Part shown: piece after piece, positions 1-10,746 of the stretch | How positions within the stretch are numbered: position 1 is the stretch's first letter | Layout: each line of letters starts with the position of its first letter | Source: Thalassomonas haliotis | Lineage (GTDB): Bacteria > Pseudomonadota > Gammaproteobacteria > Enterobacterales > Alteromonadaceae | Length of the DNA: 64,000 nt | NCBI RefSeq assembly: GCF_028657945.1 | Contig: NZ_CP059693.1 | Span: 4,588,001 to 4,652,000, forward strand | Direction of reading: 5' to 3' | Made by a program: the position numbers and the translations under genes | Notes under the pieces: generated by a model | Seen by the model: only the letters and a program-made list of their open reading frames with translations | Told to the model about the DNA's origin: nothing | Databases searched by the model: none

Positions 1-3000
1 AAGAAACGTAATTTTCCCTGGCATCAGCAATTGTCATTATATCCCGGCCGGTCATTGTATTACCACCTGAATATTCATCAAAGCTGACCTGTCCGCTACA
101 GACTAAAATAGCGTCATTTACCAGCAGCTCGGCAAAGCGATCATAATCGTCCGGAAACAGGCGGACATCCATGCGCGCACTCTTATCGTCCAGGGTCACC
201 AGGGCCCAGCGCCGGCCGCGTTTATTCACCAATACCCGTACGCCTATCACTAAGCCAACCGCCACCGCCGACCTGTCTTTACCTGTGGGCTGCATAGTCA
301 CCAGGCGCCCGGAAGCATATTTCTTGATCTCCGCCAGGTAACGGTTGATGGGATGCCCGGTTAAATATAACCCTAAAGTTTCCTTTTCACCATCAAGCCA
401 GATTTCCTCCGGCCAGGGCGCGACCTCTTTAAATGCCTGGCGGGTATCGTCCGGCTCTTCGTTAATTAAACCAAAAAGGTCGTTTTGCCCCAGCGCCTGC
501 GCCTTGGCATGCTGCTCCGCCGCTTTAATCGCTTCCGGCAGGCTCGCCATCAGCGACGCCCGGTGCGGACCGAGATTATCCATGGCGCCGGCTTTAATTA
601 ACCGCTCCAATACCCGCTTATTGGTTTTTTTCAAATCCAAGCGGGCGCAAAAATCGAACAGGTCAACAAAAGGGCCACCGGTTTGGCGGGCGCTGATAAT
701 GGCTTCTATCGGCCCTTCACCTACCCCTTTGATGGCGCCGATACCGTAAACGATTTCATCGTTATCATTGACGGTAAACTTATACTGGCCGACATTCACA
801 TCCGGCGGCAGCAGAGCTATGCCCATATTGTCGCATTCATCCACCAGGGTGACGATTTTGTCGGTATTATCCATATCCGCCGACATTACCGCCGCCATAA
901 AGGGCGCCGGATAGTGGGCTTTCATCCACAAGGTTTGATAAGACACCAGGGCATAGGCGGCGGAGTGGGATTTGTTAAAACCGTAACCGGCAAACTTTTC
1001 CACCAAATCGAAGATTTTCATCGCCAGCTCGCCGTCAACCCCACGGTCGACGGCGCCTTTTTCAAAGCCGGCCCTTTGTTTGGCCATTTCCTCCGGCTTT
1101 TTCTTACCCATGGCCCGGCGCAGCATATCCGCGCCGCCTAAGGTATACCCCGCCAGGACCTGGGCAATCTGCATCACCTGCTCCTGGTAGAGTATGATGC
1201 CGTAGGTAGGCTCAAGAATAGGTTTTAAGTCGATATGCTGCCAGGTGGCATCCGGATAACTGATTTCCTCCCGGCCATGCTTACGCTCAATAAAGTTATC
1301 AACCATGCCCGATTGCAGCGGTCCCGGCCTGAACAGGGCCACCAGAGCGATAATATCTTCAAAGCAATCCGGTTTTAGTTTGGCGATCAGAGATTTCATA
1401 CCGCTGGATTCCAGCTGGAATACCGCGGTGGTTTCCGATTTTAATAACAGGTCAAAGCTCTTCTTATCCTCAAGATTGATACTGGCAATATCAATCGGCT
1501 CTTTGCCTTGCTTTAACAGTTTTTCATCCGCCATCTCTATTGCCCATTGCAATATCGTCAGCGTTCTTAAACCGAGAAAGTCAAATTTGACCAGACCGGC
1601 GTCTTCGACATCGTTTTTATCGAACTGGGTAACCGGGTTATTGCCTTCTTCATCGCAATATAAAGGGGCAAAGTCTGTAATGGTGGTGGGCGATATTACC
1701 ACCCCCCCGGCATGCTTACCGGCATTTCTTGTGGTGCCTTCAAGGATACGGCACATATCGATAAGATCTTTGACCTCACTGTCCTGTGCGTAAACCTCAG
1801 GTAATTTAGGCTCGACTTCAAAGGCTTTTGCCAGGGTCATACCGGGATCGCCGGGGATCAGTTTCGAGATCCTGTCGACAAAACCATAAGGATGCCCCAA
1901 TACCCGGCCAACATCCCTAATAACCGCTTTAGCCGCCATAGTACCAAAGGTAATGATCTGAGATACCGCGTCGCGGCCATAAAGCTCGGCGACATGATCA
2001 ATAACTTCGTCCCGCCGGTCCATGCAAAAGTCGATATCAAAATCCGGCATGGAAACCCGCTCTGGGTTTAGGAAACGTTCGAAAAGCAAGTCATATTCAA
2101 GCGGGTCAAGATCGGTGATTTTCTGGGCATAGGCAACTAACGAGCCTGCCCCCGACCCCCGTCCCGGCCCTACCGGAATATTATTATCCTTACTCCACTG
2201 GATGAACTCCATTACGATCAAGAAATAACCGGGGAACCCCATGTTATTGACAACTTCCAGTTCCACCGCCAAACGTTCATCATAAGGTTTGCGCTTTTCG
2301 GCAAAGTCAGGAGCATCTTTATCAAATAAAAACTCTAACCTTTCCTGTAGACCTTCTTCGGAAACTTTTACAAGATAATCTTCTATCGACAAACCTTCTG
2401 TTGGAAAGTCCGGCAGCACGTATTCGCCGAGGCGGACGGTAGTATTACACCTTTTGGCAATTTCTACCGAGTTCGCCAACGCTTCCGGGATATCGGCAAA
2501 AAGCTCGCACATCTCTTGTTCAGAGCGTAAATACTGCTCCGGACTGTAACGCTTGGGACGGCGTTTATCATCCAGAGTAAAACCGTCATGGATGGCAACG
2601 CGAATTTCATGGGCCTCGAAATCTTCAGGCGCCAAAAACATCACTTCATTGGTGGCCACCACAGGTAGCATGTGTTCGCCGGCCAGCCGCACCGCCTGAT
2701 GTAAATAATTCTCTTCATCGTCACGGCCGGTACGTATCAATTCCAGATAAAAATGATCGGCAAAATACTGCTGATAAAAAGCCAGCATCTCGGCGACCAT
2801 TTCATGATTACCTTTGAGCAGTGCTTTACCTATATCCCCTTCACGGCCACCGGAAAGTAAAATAAGTCCCTGGGCATGCTCAATCAGCCAGGCTTTGTCG
2901 AGCACCGCCCGCCCCTGGATATGACCGCGCAGGTACGCTTTGGAAATAAGCTCAGTCAGGTTTTTATAGCCGGTATTATCGGCGCTGAGGATCACCAGGC

Positions 3001-3277
3001 GTGATAACTCATCTTCGAGTTCGTCACTTTTTACCCAAAAATCGGCACCGATGATCGGTTTGATGCCGGCGCCGTGAGTCCCGTGATAAAATTTCACCAG
3101 GCCACATAAATTGGTTTGATCGGTCAGCGCCAGCGCCGGTAAGTTTAATTCTGCCGCTTTGGCAATAATGGGTTTGACCTTTTTCAGGCCATCACACATG
3201 GAAAAGTCGCTGTGGATGCGCAGATGGACAAATTTCGGCTCTGACGCAGCCAATTCTTCAGCTTGGAGGTCCGACAT
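1..3277 (-). CDS. dnaE: DNA polymerase III subunit alpha (partial, 3' end outside window)
   Basis: Catalytic subunit of the replicative polymerase. The frame stays open from an ATG at 3275-3277 to the left edge, giving 1092 codons. The family is about 1160 residues, so roughly the last 70 are missing. The N-terminus begins with a PHP-type domain (residues 8-14 read HLRIHSD). The palm motif PDFDIDF with its catalytic Asp pair is encoded near 2027-2047 (about residues 411-417). The start codon overlaps the rnhB stop by one base (TGATG), so translation is probably coupled. No stop or frameshift was seen in the parts read. The order rnhB-dnaE after lpxB is standard for gammaproteobacteria. Confidence 0.96.
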   Translation of the reverse strand, partial: MSDLQAEELAASEPKFVHLRIHSDFSMCDGLKKVKPIIAKAAELNLPALALTDQTNLCGLVKFYHGTHGAGIKPIIGADFWVKSDELEDELSRLVILSADNTGYKNLTELISKAYLRGHIQGRAVLDKAWLIEHAQGLILLSGGREGDIGKALLKGNHEMVAEMLAFYQQYFADHFYLELIRTGRDDEENYLHQAVRLAGEHMLPVVATNEVMFLAPEDFEAHEIRVAIHDGFTLDDKRRPKRYSPEQYLRSEQEMCELFADIPEALANSVEIAKRCNTTVRLGEYVLPDFPTEGLSIEDYLVKVSEEGLQERLEFLFDKDAPDFAEKRKPYDERLAVELEVVNNMGFPGYFLIVMEFIQWSKDNNIPVGPGRGSGAGSLVAYAQKITDLDPLEYDLLFERFLNPERVSMPDFDIDFCMDRRDEVIDHVAELYGRDAVSQIITFGTMAAKAVIRDVGRVLGHPYGFVDRISKLIPGDPGMTLAKAFEVEPKLPEVYAQDSEVKDLIDMCRILEGTTRNAGKHAGGVVISPTTITDFAPLYCDEEGNNPVTQFDKNDVEDAGLVKFDFLGLRTLTILQWAIEMADEKLLKQGKEPIDIASINLEDKKSFDLLLKSETTAVFQLESSGMKSLIAKLKPDCFEDIIALVALFRPGPLQSGMVDNFIERKHGREEISYPDATWQHIDLKPILEPTYGIILYQEQVMQIAQVLAGYTLGGADMLRRAMGKKKPEEMAKQRAGFEKGAVDRGVDGELAMKIFDLVEKFAGYGFNKSHSAAYALVSYQTLWMKAHYPAPFMAAVMSADMDNTDKIVTLVDECDNMGIALLPPDVNVGQYKFTVNDNDEIVYGIGAIKGVGEGPIEAIISARQTGGPFVDLFDFCARLDLKKTNKRVLERLIKAGAMDNLGPHRASLMASLPEAIKAAEQHAKAQALGQNDLFGLINEEPDDTRQAFKEVAPWPEEIWLDGEKETLGLYLTGHPINRYLAEIKKYASGRLVTMQPTGKDRSAVAVGLVIGVRVLVNKRGRRWALVTLDDKSARMDVRLFPDDYDRFAELLVNDAILVCSGQVSFDEYSGGNTMTGRDIMTIADARENYVS

Positions 3278-3927
3278 CAGCTGTTCGCCCCTTTAGTCTC
3301 GGCATTGGCGCTGGCCAGCACATTCGCCACAGGTTTGAAACTTTGCCGGTAGCAATCAAGCACACCGAATCTGACGATATTTTCCAGGTGGACCTTAGTC
3401 GGATAGCCTTTATGCTTGGCAAAGCCGTATTGCGGATGTAACTTATCCAGGGCGATCATTTCTTCATCACGGGCCACTTTTGCCAAAATAGAAGCGGCGC
3501 TGATTTCCGCCACCCTGGCATCCCCTTTAACCACAGCCTGGCTTTCGATGCCAAAATGAGGACAACGGTTACCGTCCACCAGCACATGATCCGGTTGTAC
3601 CTCCAGCGATTGCACCGCCCGCTGCATCGCCAGCATAGTGGCATGCAAAATATTTAAGGTATCGATTTCTTCCGGCGTAGCCCGGCCAATGGCCCAGGCT
3701 ATCGCATGGGTCTTGATTTGCTGTGCCAGCAGGCTGCGTTTTTTCTCCGACAGTTTTTTCGAGTCCATTAAACCTTCAACCGGGTTATCCGGGTCGAGGA
3801 TCACCGCAGCGGTTACCACATCCCCCACCAAAGGGCCCCGGCCGACTTCATCCACTCCGGCAATACAATAGGCCACGGGATATTCAAAATCAGGTAAGGG
3901 AGTCTTTTTTACTGCCGTTTTACTCAT
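3277..3927 (-). CDS. rnhB: Ribonuclease HII
   Basis: Cuts the RNA strand of RNA-DNA hybrids and removes single ribonucleotides misinserted in DNA. The 216-residue product has the RNase HII signature [13 protein letters not shown] at residues 23-35, which holds the first catalytic Asp-Glu pair, and a second acidic cluster around VLVDGN. It is slightly longer than the roughly 200-residue enteric enzyme because of N- and C-terminal tails. It lies between lpxB and dnaE and shares one base with the dnaE start. Confidence 0.95.
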   Translation of the reverse strand: MSKTAVKKTPLPDFEYPVAYCIAGVDEVGRGPLVGDVVTAAVILDPDNPVEGLMDSKKLSEKKRSLLAQQIKTHAIAWAIGRATPEEIDTLNILHATMLAMQRAVQSLEVQPDHVLVDGNRCPHFGIESQAVVKGDARVAEISAASILAKVARDEEMIALDKLHPQYGFAKHKGYPTKVHLENIVRFGVLDCYRQSFKPVANVLASANAETKGANS

Positions 3928-4067
3928 GGTGTTATCTGTCCGGTTTTATCTTAACCGGCCTGGGGGAGACCGGCTTTACTTGAGAGTTACTTATTACAAA
4001 TTTAAGTCTGCCGTCGGGTCCTTTTATCCATCATGGCATCAGCCCGGCGTCAGCAAACTATAGTGTT

Positions 4068-5240
4068 TTACTTTTTAACTAAGGTCAATACGGCTTTTGC
4101 CGCTTGCGCACTGGCATCTTGTTTTAAGGTATGGTGAATCTCGGTAAAAGCCGCATTCAGCTGAGACTGATCCCGGTATAAACGTTCTTTCACCAGCGGC
4201 AGAATATTATCTGTCGTCACCTCTTGCTGCAGCAATTCCGGCACCAGCTCACGATTGGCCAATAAATTAGGCAAAGAGAACCATTTTAATTTCACCAGCC
4301 ATTTCCCCAACAAATATGTCAGGGCATTAAATTTATAGGTGATCACCATAGGTCGCTTGATCAACGCCGCTTCTAAGGTCACTGTGCCTGAGGCCATCAA
4401 GAGGCAGTCGCTGGCCGCCATTGCCTGCTGGGTTTTATTAACAATCAGGGTCAGGGGTAAATCCGGCGCATGCTGCTGTTGTAATTGTTTAAACTGCTCT
4501 GCCCTGTACTCGCTGATCATAGGTACAACAAAGGTCAATTCGGGATCTTGCGCCAGCAATAACCGGGCACTTTGCAGAAATACCGGCACCAGACGGGATA
4601 ACTCTCCTCCCCGGCTGCCGGGCATCAGGGCAAGGATTTTTCCTTCGGCTTTCAGGCCAAGCGCTTGCCTTGCCTGAGACTTGTCCGAGGTCAGGGGAAT
4701 ATCGTCCGCCAAAGAATGACCGACAAAGGTACAGGGCACCTGGTGCTTATCGTAGAAAGCTTTTTCAAAAGGCAGTAAGGCCAGCACCATATTGGTGGCC
4801 CGCTCGATTTTGAAAATGCGTTTTTCCCGCCAGGCCCAGACCGAAGGACTGACATAATGCACCGTTGGGATACCCTTTTGTTTTAGCTTTTCTTCCAGGC
4901 CAAGGTTAAAGTCCGGGGCATCGATACCGATAAAAACATCCGGCTTATGATCAGTAAAGTACTGGACCAGGCTTTTGCGCACATGTAATAAACGGCGCAA
5001 CCGCCCCAGTACTTCGACGATCCCCATTACCGCCAGCTCTTCCATGGAAAACAGGCTTTCAAAACCCAACGCCAACATTTTTGGACCGCCGATACCGACA
5101 AATTTAGCCTCGGGGTGGCTTTTTCTTAAGGCGGACATCAGACCGGCCCCTAAAGTATCGCCGGAGTGCTCACCGACCACCATGGCAAAAACCGGTGCCG
5201 GTGAAGCACCAGCTTCGGCCTGAGAAGTAGAAACATTCAT
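4068..5240 (-). CDS. lpxB: Lipid-A-disaccharide synthase
   Basis: Peripheral inner-membrane glycosyltransferase (GT19) that joins UDP-2,3-diacylglucosamine and lipid X into the lipid A disaccharide. The 390 residues match the family length. Family segments visible include [13 protein letters not shown] at 23-35, [10 protein letters not shown] and YVSPSVWAW in the N-terminal half, and [13 protein letters not shown] followed by [11 protein letters not shown] in the C-terminal half. It lies 28 bp downstream of lpxA in the same transcription unit. Confidence 0.96.
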   Translation of the reverse strand: MNVSTSQAEAGASPAPVFAMVVGEHSGDTLGAGLMSALRKSHPEAKFVGIGGPKMLALGFESLFSMEELAVMGIVEVLGRLRRLLHVRKSLVQYFTDHKPDVFIGIDAPDFNLGLEEKLKQKGIPTVHYVSPSVWAWREKRIFKIERATNMVLALLPFEKAFYDKHQVPCTFVGHSLADDIPLTSDKSQARQALGLKAEGKILALMPGSRGGELSRLVPVFLQSARLLLAQDPELTFVVPMISEYRAEQFKQLQQQHAPDLPLTLIVNKTQQAMAASDCLLMASGTVTLEAALIKRPMVITYKFNALTYLLGKWLVKLKWFSLPNLLANRELVPELLQQEVTTDNILPLVKERLYRDQSQLNAAFTEIHHTLKQDASAQAAKAVLTLVKK

Positions 5241-5268
5241 ATTTTATTATTAATGCTCGGGATAAAGG

Positions 5269-6051
5269 TTAGCGAATAATGCCGCGGCTGGACTGGCGAA
5301 TAAAGTCGGCAAAATCCTTAACTGCTGCCGTAATCTCTGCCTGCTTATCAACTTCTGCCAGGGCTTGCTCTACCGTCAACCCTTTGCGGTAGACTTCTTT
5401 ATACGCCCGACGGATAGCTAAAATATCGCTTTTTTCAAAGCCCCTGCGTTTAAGGCCTTCAACATTTAAACCAAAGGGAGAAGCGCCGTGGCCGGAGGCC
5501 ATCACATAGGGGGGAACATCTTTTAACACCAGGGCATTGGCGGCAACAAAACTGTGGGCGCCGATATGGCAAAACTGGTGTACCCCTGACATGCCGCCTA
5601 ATATGGCATAATCGCCGACACGCACATGCCCGGCAATAGAGGCATTGTTTGCCATGATGCAGTTATTGCCGACCACACAGTCATGGGCAACATGGGTATA
5701 GGCCATAAACAAGTTATTACTGCCGATTTGCGTCAGGCTGTTATCTTGTATGGTCCCCCTGTGGATAGTACAGGATTCACGAAAAACATTATTATCACCT
5801 ATCACCAACTCTGTCGGCTCACCGGCATATTTTAAATCCTGGCAATCTTCACCGATACTGGCAAACTGGAAAATACGGTTGCCAGTACCCATACGGGTCG
5901 GCCCTTTAATGACAACATGCGAGCTGATCTCACAATCATCACCAATCACCACATCTTTGCCGATATAGGTCCAGGGGCCGATAGTCACATTTTTGCCTAT
6001 CCTGGCGCCCGGTTCGATAATCGCCTGTTCATGAATCATACTAGTAGTCAC
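5269..6051 (-). CDS. lpxA: Acyl-ACP--UDP-N-acetylglucosamine O-acyltransferase
   Basis: First lipid A enzyme, transferring a 3-hydroxyacyl chain to UDP-GlcNAc in the cytoplasm. The 260-residue product is a left-handed beta-helix protein with many hexapeptide repeats. The segment AYTHVAHDC carries the catalytic-His region, and IEGLKRRGF in the C-terminal helices is typical of LpxA. The chosen start is GTG at 6051, three bases after the fabZ stop. ATG at 6039 is possible, but alignment from memory with enteric LpxA favours the longer form. Translation is probably coupled to fabZ. Confidence 0.95.
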   Translation of the reverse strand: MTTSMIHEQAIIEPGARIGKNVTIGPWTYIGKDVVIGDDCEISSHVVIKGPTRMGTGNRIFQFASIGEDCQDLKYAGEPTELVIGDNNVFRESCTIHRGTIQDNSLTQIGSNNLFMAYTHVAHDCVVGNNCIMANNASIAGHVRVGDYAILGGMSGVHQFCHIGAHSFVAANALVLKDVPPYVMASGHGASPFGLNVEGLKRRGFEKSDILAIRRAYKEVYRKGLTVEQALAEVDKQAEITAAVKDFADFIRQSSRGIIR

Positions 6052-6054
6052 TAT

Positions 6055-6507
6055 CTATAACGCTCTTCTTGCACACATAAGATCGGCGGAGCACACGACT
6101 TTACCGTCTACTTTCGCTTCGCCATAAAATTTCCACATACCACGACGTTCTTTGATAAATTCAACATGCAAATGCATGGTATCCCCGGGCACCACAGGCT
6201 TTTTGAATTTGGCATTATCAATGGAAGCAAACAAATACATTTCCTTGTCTTCCCGCCCTTCGGTGGATTTAAAGCCTAAAATACCGGTTGCCTGGGCCAG
6301 GCTTTCCAGGATCATCACCCCGGGGAAAATGGCAAAATCGGGAAAATGCCCGGTAAAGACAGGTTCATTGATAGTGACATTTTTAATGGCGTGCAACCAC
6401 TTGCCCGGTTGGTAATCCAACACCCGGTCAACCAATAACATAGGGTAGCGATGCGGGATCAATGTCTGTATTTCTTCGACATCAATAACGTTTTTTTGGG
6501 ATTCCAA
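6055..6507 (-). CDS. fabZ: 3-hydroxyacyl-[ACP] dehydratase
   Basis: Dehydrates 3-hydroxyacyl-ACP in type II fatty-acid synthesis and competes with LpxA/LpxD for the same substrate pool. The frame is open up to 6582, but the start is set at TTG 6505-6507. A Shine-Dalgarno AAGAAGAG lies 8 bases upstream, and the 150-residue product fits the family length. Enteric fabZ also begins with TTG. The hot-dog fold signature [14 protein letters not shown] is near the N-terminus, and [16 protein letters not shown] holds the catalytic His and Glu region. It sits between lpxD and lpxA. Confidence 0.95.
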   Translation of the reverse strand: MESQKNVIDVEEIQTLIPHRYPMLLVDRVLDYQPGKWLHAIKNVTINEPVFTGHFPDFAIFPGVMILESLAQATGILGFKSTEGREDKEMYLFASIDNAKFKKPVVPGDTMHLHVEFIKERRGMWKFYGEAKVDGKVVCSADLMCARRAL

Positions 6508-6580
6508 ATTATTTACTCTTCTTAAATTATCTACGGAATTTAATCGCGGGAAATGGCATAAAATGCCAGTGGGTAAAAAC

Positions 6581-6617
6581 AAACCCGGGGGCCAATAAAA
6601 TTTATTGGCGCTGCCGG
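6581..6617. other. Hairpin in the lpxD-fabZ gap
   Basis: A 9-bp inverted repeat GCCAATAAA/TTTATTGGC (6591-6599 and 6601-6609) is flanked by complementary CCCGG and CCGGG. There is no T-run on either side, so it looks more like an mRNA processing or stability element than a terminator. It is inside the lpx transcription unit, upstream of the corrected fabZ start. Confidence 0.5.
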
Positions 6618-6655
6618 GTATTACCTTCGCGCGTTAAAGCATGTTAAGTGTGTTG

Positions 6656-7681
6656 CTACTTTTTAATTTCAGCAAGTTCTTTTTCAAGCGTTTTAATACG
6701 CTGCGCCATTTGATCTAACTTTTTGATCCTGGCGTTGGTTTTATTCCACTCTTTATTGGGCATGCAAGGCATACCGGAAGAGTAAACCCCGGGTTCCTTG
6801 ATGGCTTTGGTTACCATAGCCCTGCCGGTAAAGACACAACCGTCGGCGATTTCCATATGACCGTTGATGGCCACCATACCGGCAATCGTACAATTTTTAC
6901 CGATCACGGCACTGCCGGCAATCACACTGCAACCGGCAACAGCAGTATTATCGCCGATAATGACATTATGGGCGATTTGTATCTGGTTATCTAAAATAAC
7001 CCCGTCACCTATCACGGTATTTTCCAAAGCACCGCGATCGATTGTGGTGCTGGCGCCAATTTCCACCCGGTCGCCGACAACAACTGTGCCCAGCTGGGGG
7101 ATTTTTAGCCATTGCCCCTTATTGGGGGCATAACCGAAACCGTCGGAGCCAATCACGCTGCCGGACTGCACCAGACAATCCTGTCCCATGCTCACTTTAT
7201 GATAAACACTGACATTAGCCCATAAGCGGGTATTTTTGCCAATAACGGCCTGTTCACCGATAAAACATCCTGCGCCGATACTGGCGCCATCGGCCAGGGT
7301 CACCCCGGCGCTGATAACGGCATTGGCGCCGATGGTGACATTTTCGCCGATGTTAGCGCTGGCATCCACCACAGCCGAGGCATGAATGGCCTGTGCCGGC
7401 ATTGGCGTGGTATCGAGTAGCTGCGCCACCAGGGCATAACCCATATAAGGGTTGGCCATCACCAGGGCATTAGTGGGACAATCCGCTAAACTATCCCGGG
7501 CCAGGATAACCGCACTGGCGTTTGTACCTGCCAGGGACTGGCGGTATTTGCTGTTGGCAAGAAAAGCTATCTGCCCCGCTCCAGCGCCTTCCAGGGTAGC
7601 CAGGCTACTTACGGTGATGTTTTCATCGCCGCTGACCTCAGCCCCAATTTTTTGCGCTAATTCAGCAAGTGTATAATTCAT
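6656..7681 (-). CDS. lpxD: UDP-3-O-acylglucosamine N-acyltransferase
   Basis: Third lipid A enzyme, adding the N-linked 3-hydroxyacyl chain. The 341 residues equal the enteric length. An N-terminal uridine-binding domain (about 1-100) is followed by a hexapeptide-repeat beta-helix (about 105-290) and a C-terminal helix ending in a charged coiled segment. The motif QIAHNVIIGDN carries the catalytic His region. It lies 9 bp downstream of ompH, so the two are co-transcribed. Confidence 0.96.
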   Translation of the reverse strand: MNYTLAELAQKIGAEVSGDENITVSSLATLEGAGAGQIAFLANSKYRQSLAGTNASAVILARDSLADCPTNALVMANPYMGYALVAQLLDTTPMPAQAIHASAVVDASANIGENVTIGANAVISAGVTLADGASIGAGCFIGEQAVIGKNTRLWANVSVYHKVSMGQDCLVQSGSVIGSDGFGYAPNKGQWLKIPQLGTVVVGDRVEIGASTTIDRGALENTVIGDGVILDNQIQIAHNVIIGDNTAVAGCSVIAGSAVIGKNCTIAGMVAINGHMEIADGCVFTGRAMVTKAIKEPGVYSSGMPCMPNKEWNKTNARIKKLDQMAQRIKTLEKELAEIKK

Positions 7682-7690
7682 CCGCGGTTA

Positions 7691-8209
7691 CTACTTCAGC
7701 TTGCTGACTTGCTCAACAACTTCTTTGGTAATGCTCGCATCCGGCTTTGAAAAAACCACAGCTTTTTGCTCGATGATCAGGTCATATTTACCTTTGGCGG
7801 CAATACCGTCAATGGCCTGGCGAACCAAGGCAATGATTTTATTGGTTTCTTCATTTTGACGTAAACCGGTTTTTTGCTGGAATGCCTTACCTTTGTTTTG
7901 GTATTCCTGATATAACTCGGCAATTTTCTTATCCAGCTCTTCCTGCTCTTTTTTGCTCATGATAGAGCTGTCGCGCTTTTTCTTTTCCTGGTTATATTTG
8001 ATATCAGACTCCAGCTGGGCCAATACCGCTTTTTCATCTTTAAATTCCGCTTCCAGGCTTTGCATTACTGCTGCTGTTTGTGGGATTTGGCTCATCACTT
8101 CCTGGAAGTTTACCACGGCAATTTTTTGATCTGCCGCCATTGCCGAGCTGGCCAATAACATTCCTGAAGCCGCCGCCGTCATGGCAATAGATTTAATAAA
8201 GTTTTTCAA
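7691..8209 (-). CDS. skp: Periplasmic chaperone Skp/OmpH
   Basis: Trimeric holdase that carries unfolded outer-membrane proteins across the periplasm to the BAM complex. The 172-residue product begins with a signal peptide (residues 1-25, ending SSAMA). The mature start DQKIAVVNFQEVM is characteristic of Skp. A long Lys/Glu-rich helical hairpin with coiled-coil character fills the middle. It lies directly between bamA and lpxD, the usual place. Confidence 0.95.
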   Translation of the reverse strand: MKNFIKSIAMTAAASGMLLASSAMAADQKIAVVNFQEVMSQIPQTAAVMQSLEAEFKDEKAVLAQLESDIKYNQEKKKRDSSIMSKKEQEELDKKIAELYQEYQNKGKAFQQKTGLRQNEETNKIIALVRQAIDGIAAKGKYDLIIEQKAVVFSKPDASITKEVVEQVSKLK

Positions 8210-8254
8210 CGTTTTCTCCTAATTAATTATTGTTACTGAATCCGGATCAGTTAT

Positions 8255-10717
8255 TTAAAAAGTTTTACCTATGTTAAAGCTAAAAAAGCTGGTGTCGTCA
8301 TCATCTTCTTTTTTCAGTGCTTTTGCAAAACTAAAGATCATCGGCCCCATAGGGGATAACCACTGGACCGACAGGCCGGCAGAGCTTCGATAACTGCCAG
8401 GATCCGAGAAATCCTTGATTTTAAGGAACTCATCCTCATCTAAATCTCGATAATCGTCAAGATCAAATTCTGTATCCCAGACATTACCGACATCAACAAA
8501 GAAACTGCTGCGCACACTGTTGGCCATGCCTTCGTCTAAAAACGGCGTAGGGACTATCAGCTCAACACCACCAATGGCCATGGCATTACCGCCCACTGAA
8601 CGGGGCGAGATGGTGATAAAGTCGCCATCCTTACTAAAACAGCAATTGACGCCGCCGGTCGGGTTACTAAATTCAGTCGCCCGGCGATAAACGGCGCGCG
8701 GGCCCACGATATTGGACTCAAAGCCCCTTAAGGTATCAGAGCCACCGGCGCGGAAGTTTTCCCAGAACGGCAGCAGCTGATCATGCTCGCCCACCGTGCT
8801 GTAGCCGTTACCATAACCCGCCTGGAACCTGGTTAACACGCTCCAGCGCTGATCCCGGCTTAACGGGAAATACCACTTGGTATCTAAATTAAATTTAAAA
8901 TAATTCACATCCGAGTTTGGCGTGGTGATCTTAGCGCTTAAGCTCTGTCTGGAACCTGCGGTCGGGAAGGTTCCCCTGTTCAGGGTTGAACGGGAAATAC
9001 TGGCCGAGAGATCAAAGGTTTCAAAGGTCAGCTTTTCATCCGGCTTGTCCGGGTTTGAGTAGATATCATAGAAACTCTGGATCTGCTCGTAAGACTGTAA
9101 GCGGGTAATACCGTTACTCTTATAGCCGATACCGAAATTCAGCCGTACATATTCATCTATCGGAAAACCCAGGTTAACCCCGATGCCATAGGTCTGGTTT
9201 TCATATTTTTCCAGGTTGGCGCTACCGGCATCAAATTCGTTGTAATAAATCTGGCCGCCGAGGGAAACCCCGTCCACGGTAAAATAGGGATCGGTATAAG
9301 AGACACTGATACTGCGGGAATAACTGACGGTATTGATATTAAAGGCTAACCGGTTACCCGTGCCCAGGAAGTTATTTTGCTGGATACCGGCATTTAAGCT
9401 CAGCTGGGTCTGGGAGCCGTAACCTATACCCGCGGTAAAGGAGCCGGAAGCCTGCTCCTTGACATCAAAATCGACATTGACCAGGTCGTCTTCACCCGGC
9501 AGCTGATTGGTTTCAAACTCTACCGTTTCCACATAAGGCAGACGGGCAATCCAGGCTTTGGAGCTTTCAACCTGGGAATTGGATAACCAGGCACCTTCCA
9601 TCTGACGCATTTCTCGGCGAATGACCCGGTCGGCGGTCACGTTATGACCCTTGATATTGATGCGGTTAACATAAATGCGCTTGCCGGGATCGACCGAGAT
9701 GGATAGTTTTACGGTTTTATCTTCATCATTGATTTCCGGGATGGTCACCACTTTAGGGTAAGCATAACCGTAACGGCCCAGGAACTTGCTGATCAATTCT
9801 TCGGTATAGGTTACCTCGGCGCCGTTATATAACTTGTCTTTGCTTAACGGGTTGATGGCGCGTATGGTATTGTCAAAACCGGCCAAATCGCCGATAAAGT
9901 CCACCTCACTTACCGTATATTGCTCACCTTCGGTAACGTTGAGGGCAATATAGACAGACTCTTTATCCGGCGTCATCGATACCTGGGTAGAGTCCATTTT
10001 AAAACGCAGATAACCGCGGTCTAAATAATAACTGCTGATGGTTTCCATGTCCCCTTGCAGGGTCTGCTTCTGATACCTGTCCTGGGCCATAAAATCCCAC
10101 CAGGGAGAATCAAATTTCAGCTCAATGCGCTCAAGCAACTCTTCATCGCTGAACACTTCATTGCCGACAATATTGATTTGCTGGATAGCCGCCGCATCAC
10201 CTTCGCTGAAGATAAACTTCAAGTTAACCCGGTTGCGGGGCAAATGGGTAATTTCGGCTTTAACATCGGCGTTGTATTTACCGACGCTGTGGTAAAAGTC
10301 TTCCAGGCCCTGCTCGATACCGGAAATCACGGTTTTATCCAGGGTTTCGCCCACCCGGATATCGCTGCCGTCCAGACTCTCAATCAATTGTTCGTCTTTT
10401 AAGTCGCTATTGCCATCGAAAATAATATCACTGATGGTCGCGCGCTCCTGCACCCGGTAAATGACCCGGTCGCCGTCACGGGAGACGCTGATATCACTAA
10501 AATGTCCCGAGCGGTAAAGGGCTTTAATGGACTGGGAAATACGGAACTCATTAAGGGTATCGCCGATATTGAAAGGAATATGGGTTAAAGCCGCGCCAAG
10601 GGCAACCCGCTGCAATCCCTTAACCTGAATATCTTCAACCTGAAAGTCTTCGGATGCTTGTACATTTGTTCCTAACGCGCCTAATAAAACGGCCAGGGCA
10701 ATTTTTTTAATTATCAT
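8255..10717 (-). CDS. bamA: Outer membrane protein assembly factor BamA
   Basis: Essential Omp85 core of the BAM machine that inserts beta-barrel proteins. The 820 residues start with a signal peptide (1-21, ending VQA). Five POTRA domains follow (roughly 22-425), then a 16-strand barrel. The lid-loop motif RGF (in DTLRGFESN) is present, and the protein ends in the aromatic Phe typical of outer-membrane barrels. An unusual CC pair (NCCFS) lies in an extracellular-loop region. It is flanked by rseP and skp. Confidence 0.97.
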   Translation of the reverse strand: MIIKKIALAVLLGALGTNVQASEDFQVEDIQVKGLQRVALGAALTHIPFNIGDTLNEFRISQSIKALYRSGHFSDISVSRDGDRVIYRVQERATISDIIFDGNSDLKDEQLIESLDGSDIRVGETLDKTVISGIEQGLEDFYHSVGKYNADVKAEITHLPRNRVNLKFIFSEGDAAAIQQINIVGNEVFSDEELLERIELKFDSPWWDFMAQDRYQKQTLQGDMETISSYYLDRGYLRFKMDSTQVSMTPDKESVYIALNVTEGEQYTVSEVDFIGDLAGFDNTIRAINPLSKDKLYNGAEVTYTEELISKFLGRYGYAYPKVVTIPEINDEDKTVKLSISVDPGKRIYVNRINIKGHNVTADRVIRREMRQMEGAWLSNSQVESSKAWIARLPYVETVEFETNQLPGEDDLVNVDFDVKEQASGSFTAGIGYGSQTQLSLNAGIQQNNFLGTGNRLAFNINTVSYSRSISVSYTDPYFTVDGVSLGGQIYYNEFDAGSANLEKYENQTYGIGVNLGFPIDEYVRLNFGIGYKSNGITRLQSYEQIQSFYDIYSNPDKPDEKLTFETFDLSASISRSTLNRGTFPTAGSRQSLSAKITTPNSDVNYFKFNLDTKWYFPLSRDQRWSVLTRFQAGYGNGYSTVGEHDQLLPFWENFRAGGSDTLRGFESNIVGPRAVYRRATEFSNPTGGVNCCFSKDGDFITISPRSVGGNAMAIGGVELIVPTPFLDEGMANSVRSSFFVDVGNVWDTEFDLDDYRDLDEDEFLKIKDFSDPGSYRSSAGLSVQWLSPMGPMIFSFAKALKKEDDDDTSFFSFNIGKTF

Positions 10718-10746
10718 AGAATGTTAACTTAATTTACTTCTTTTAG

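Noticed and set aside
1305-1793. Plus-strand frames inside dnaE (also 345-749 and 683-1141)
   Set aside because: They are antisense shadows of dnaE, whose frame is continuous and carries the polymerase motifs.
8630-8660. Frameshift in bamA at the unusual NCCFS segment
   Set aside because: The frame is continuous and both flanking regions read as normal barrel sequence, so it is a loop insertion.
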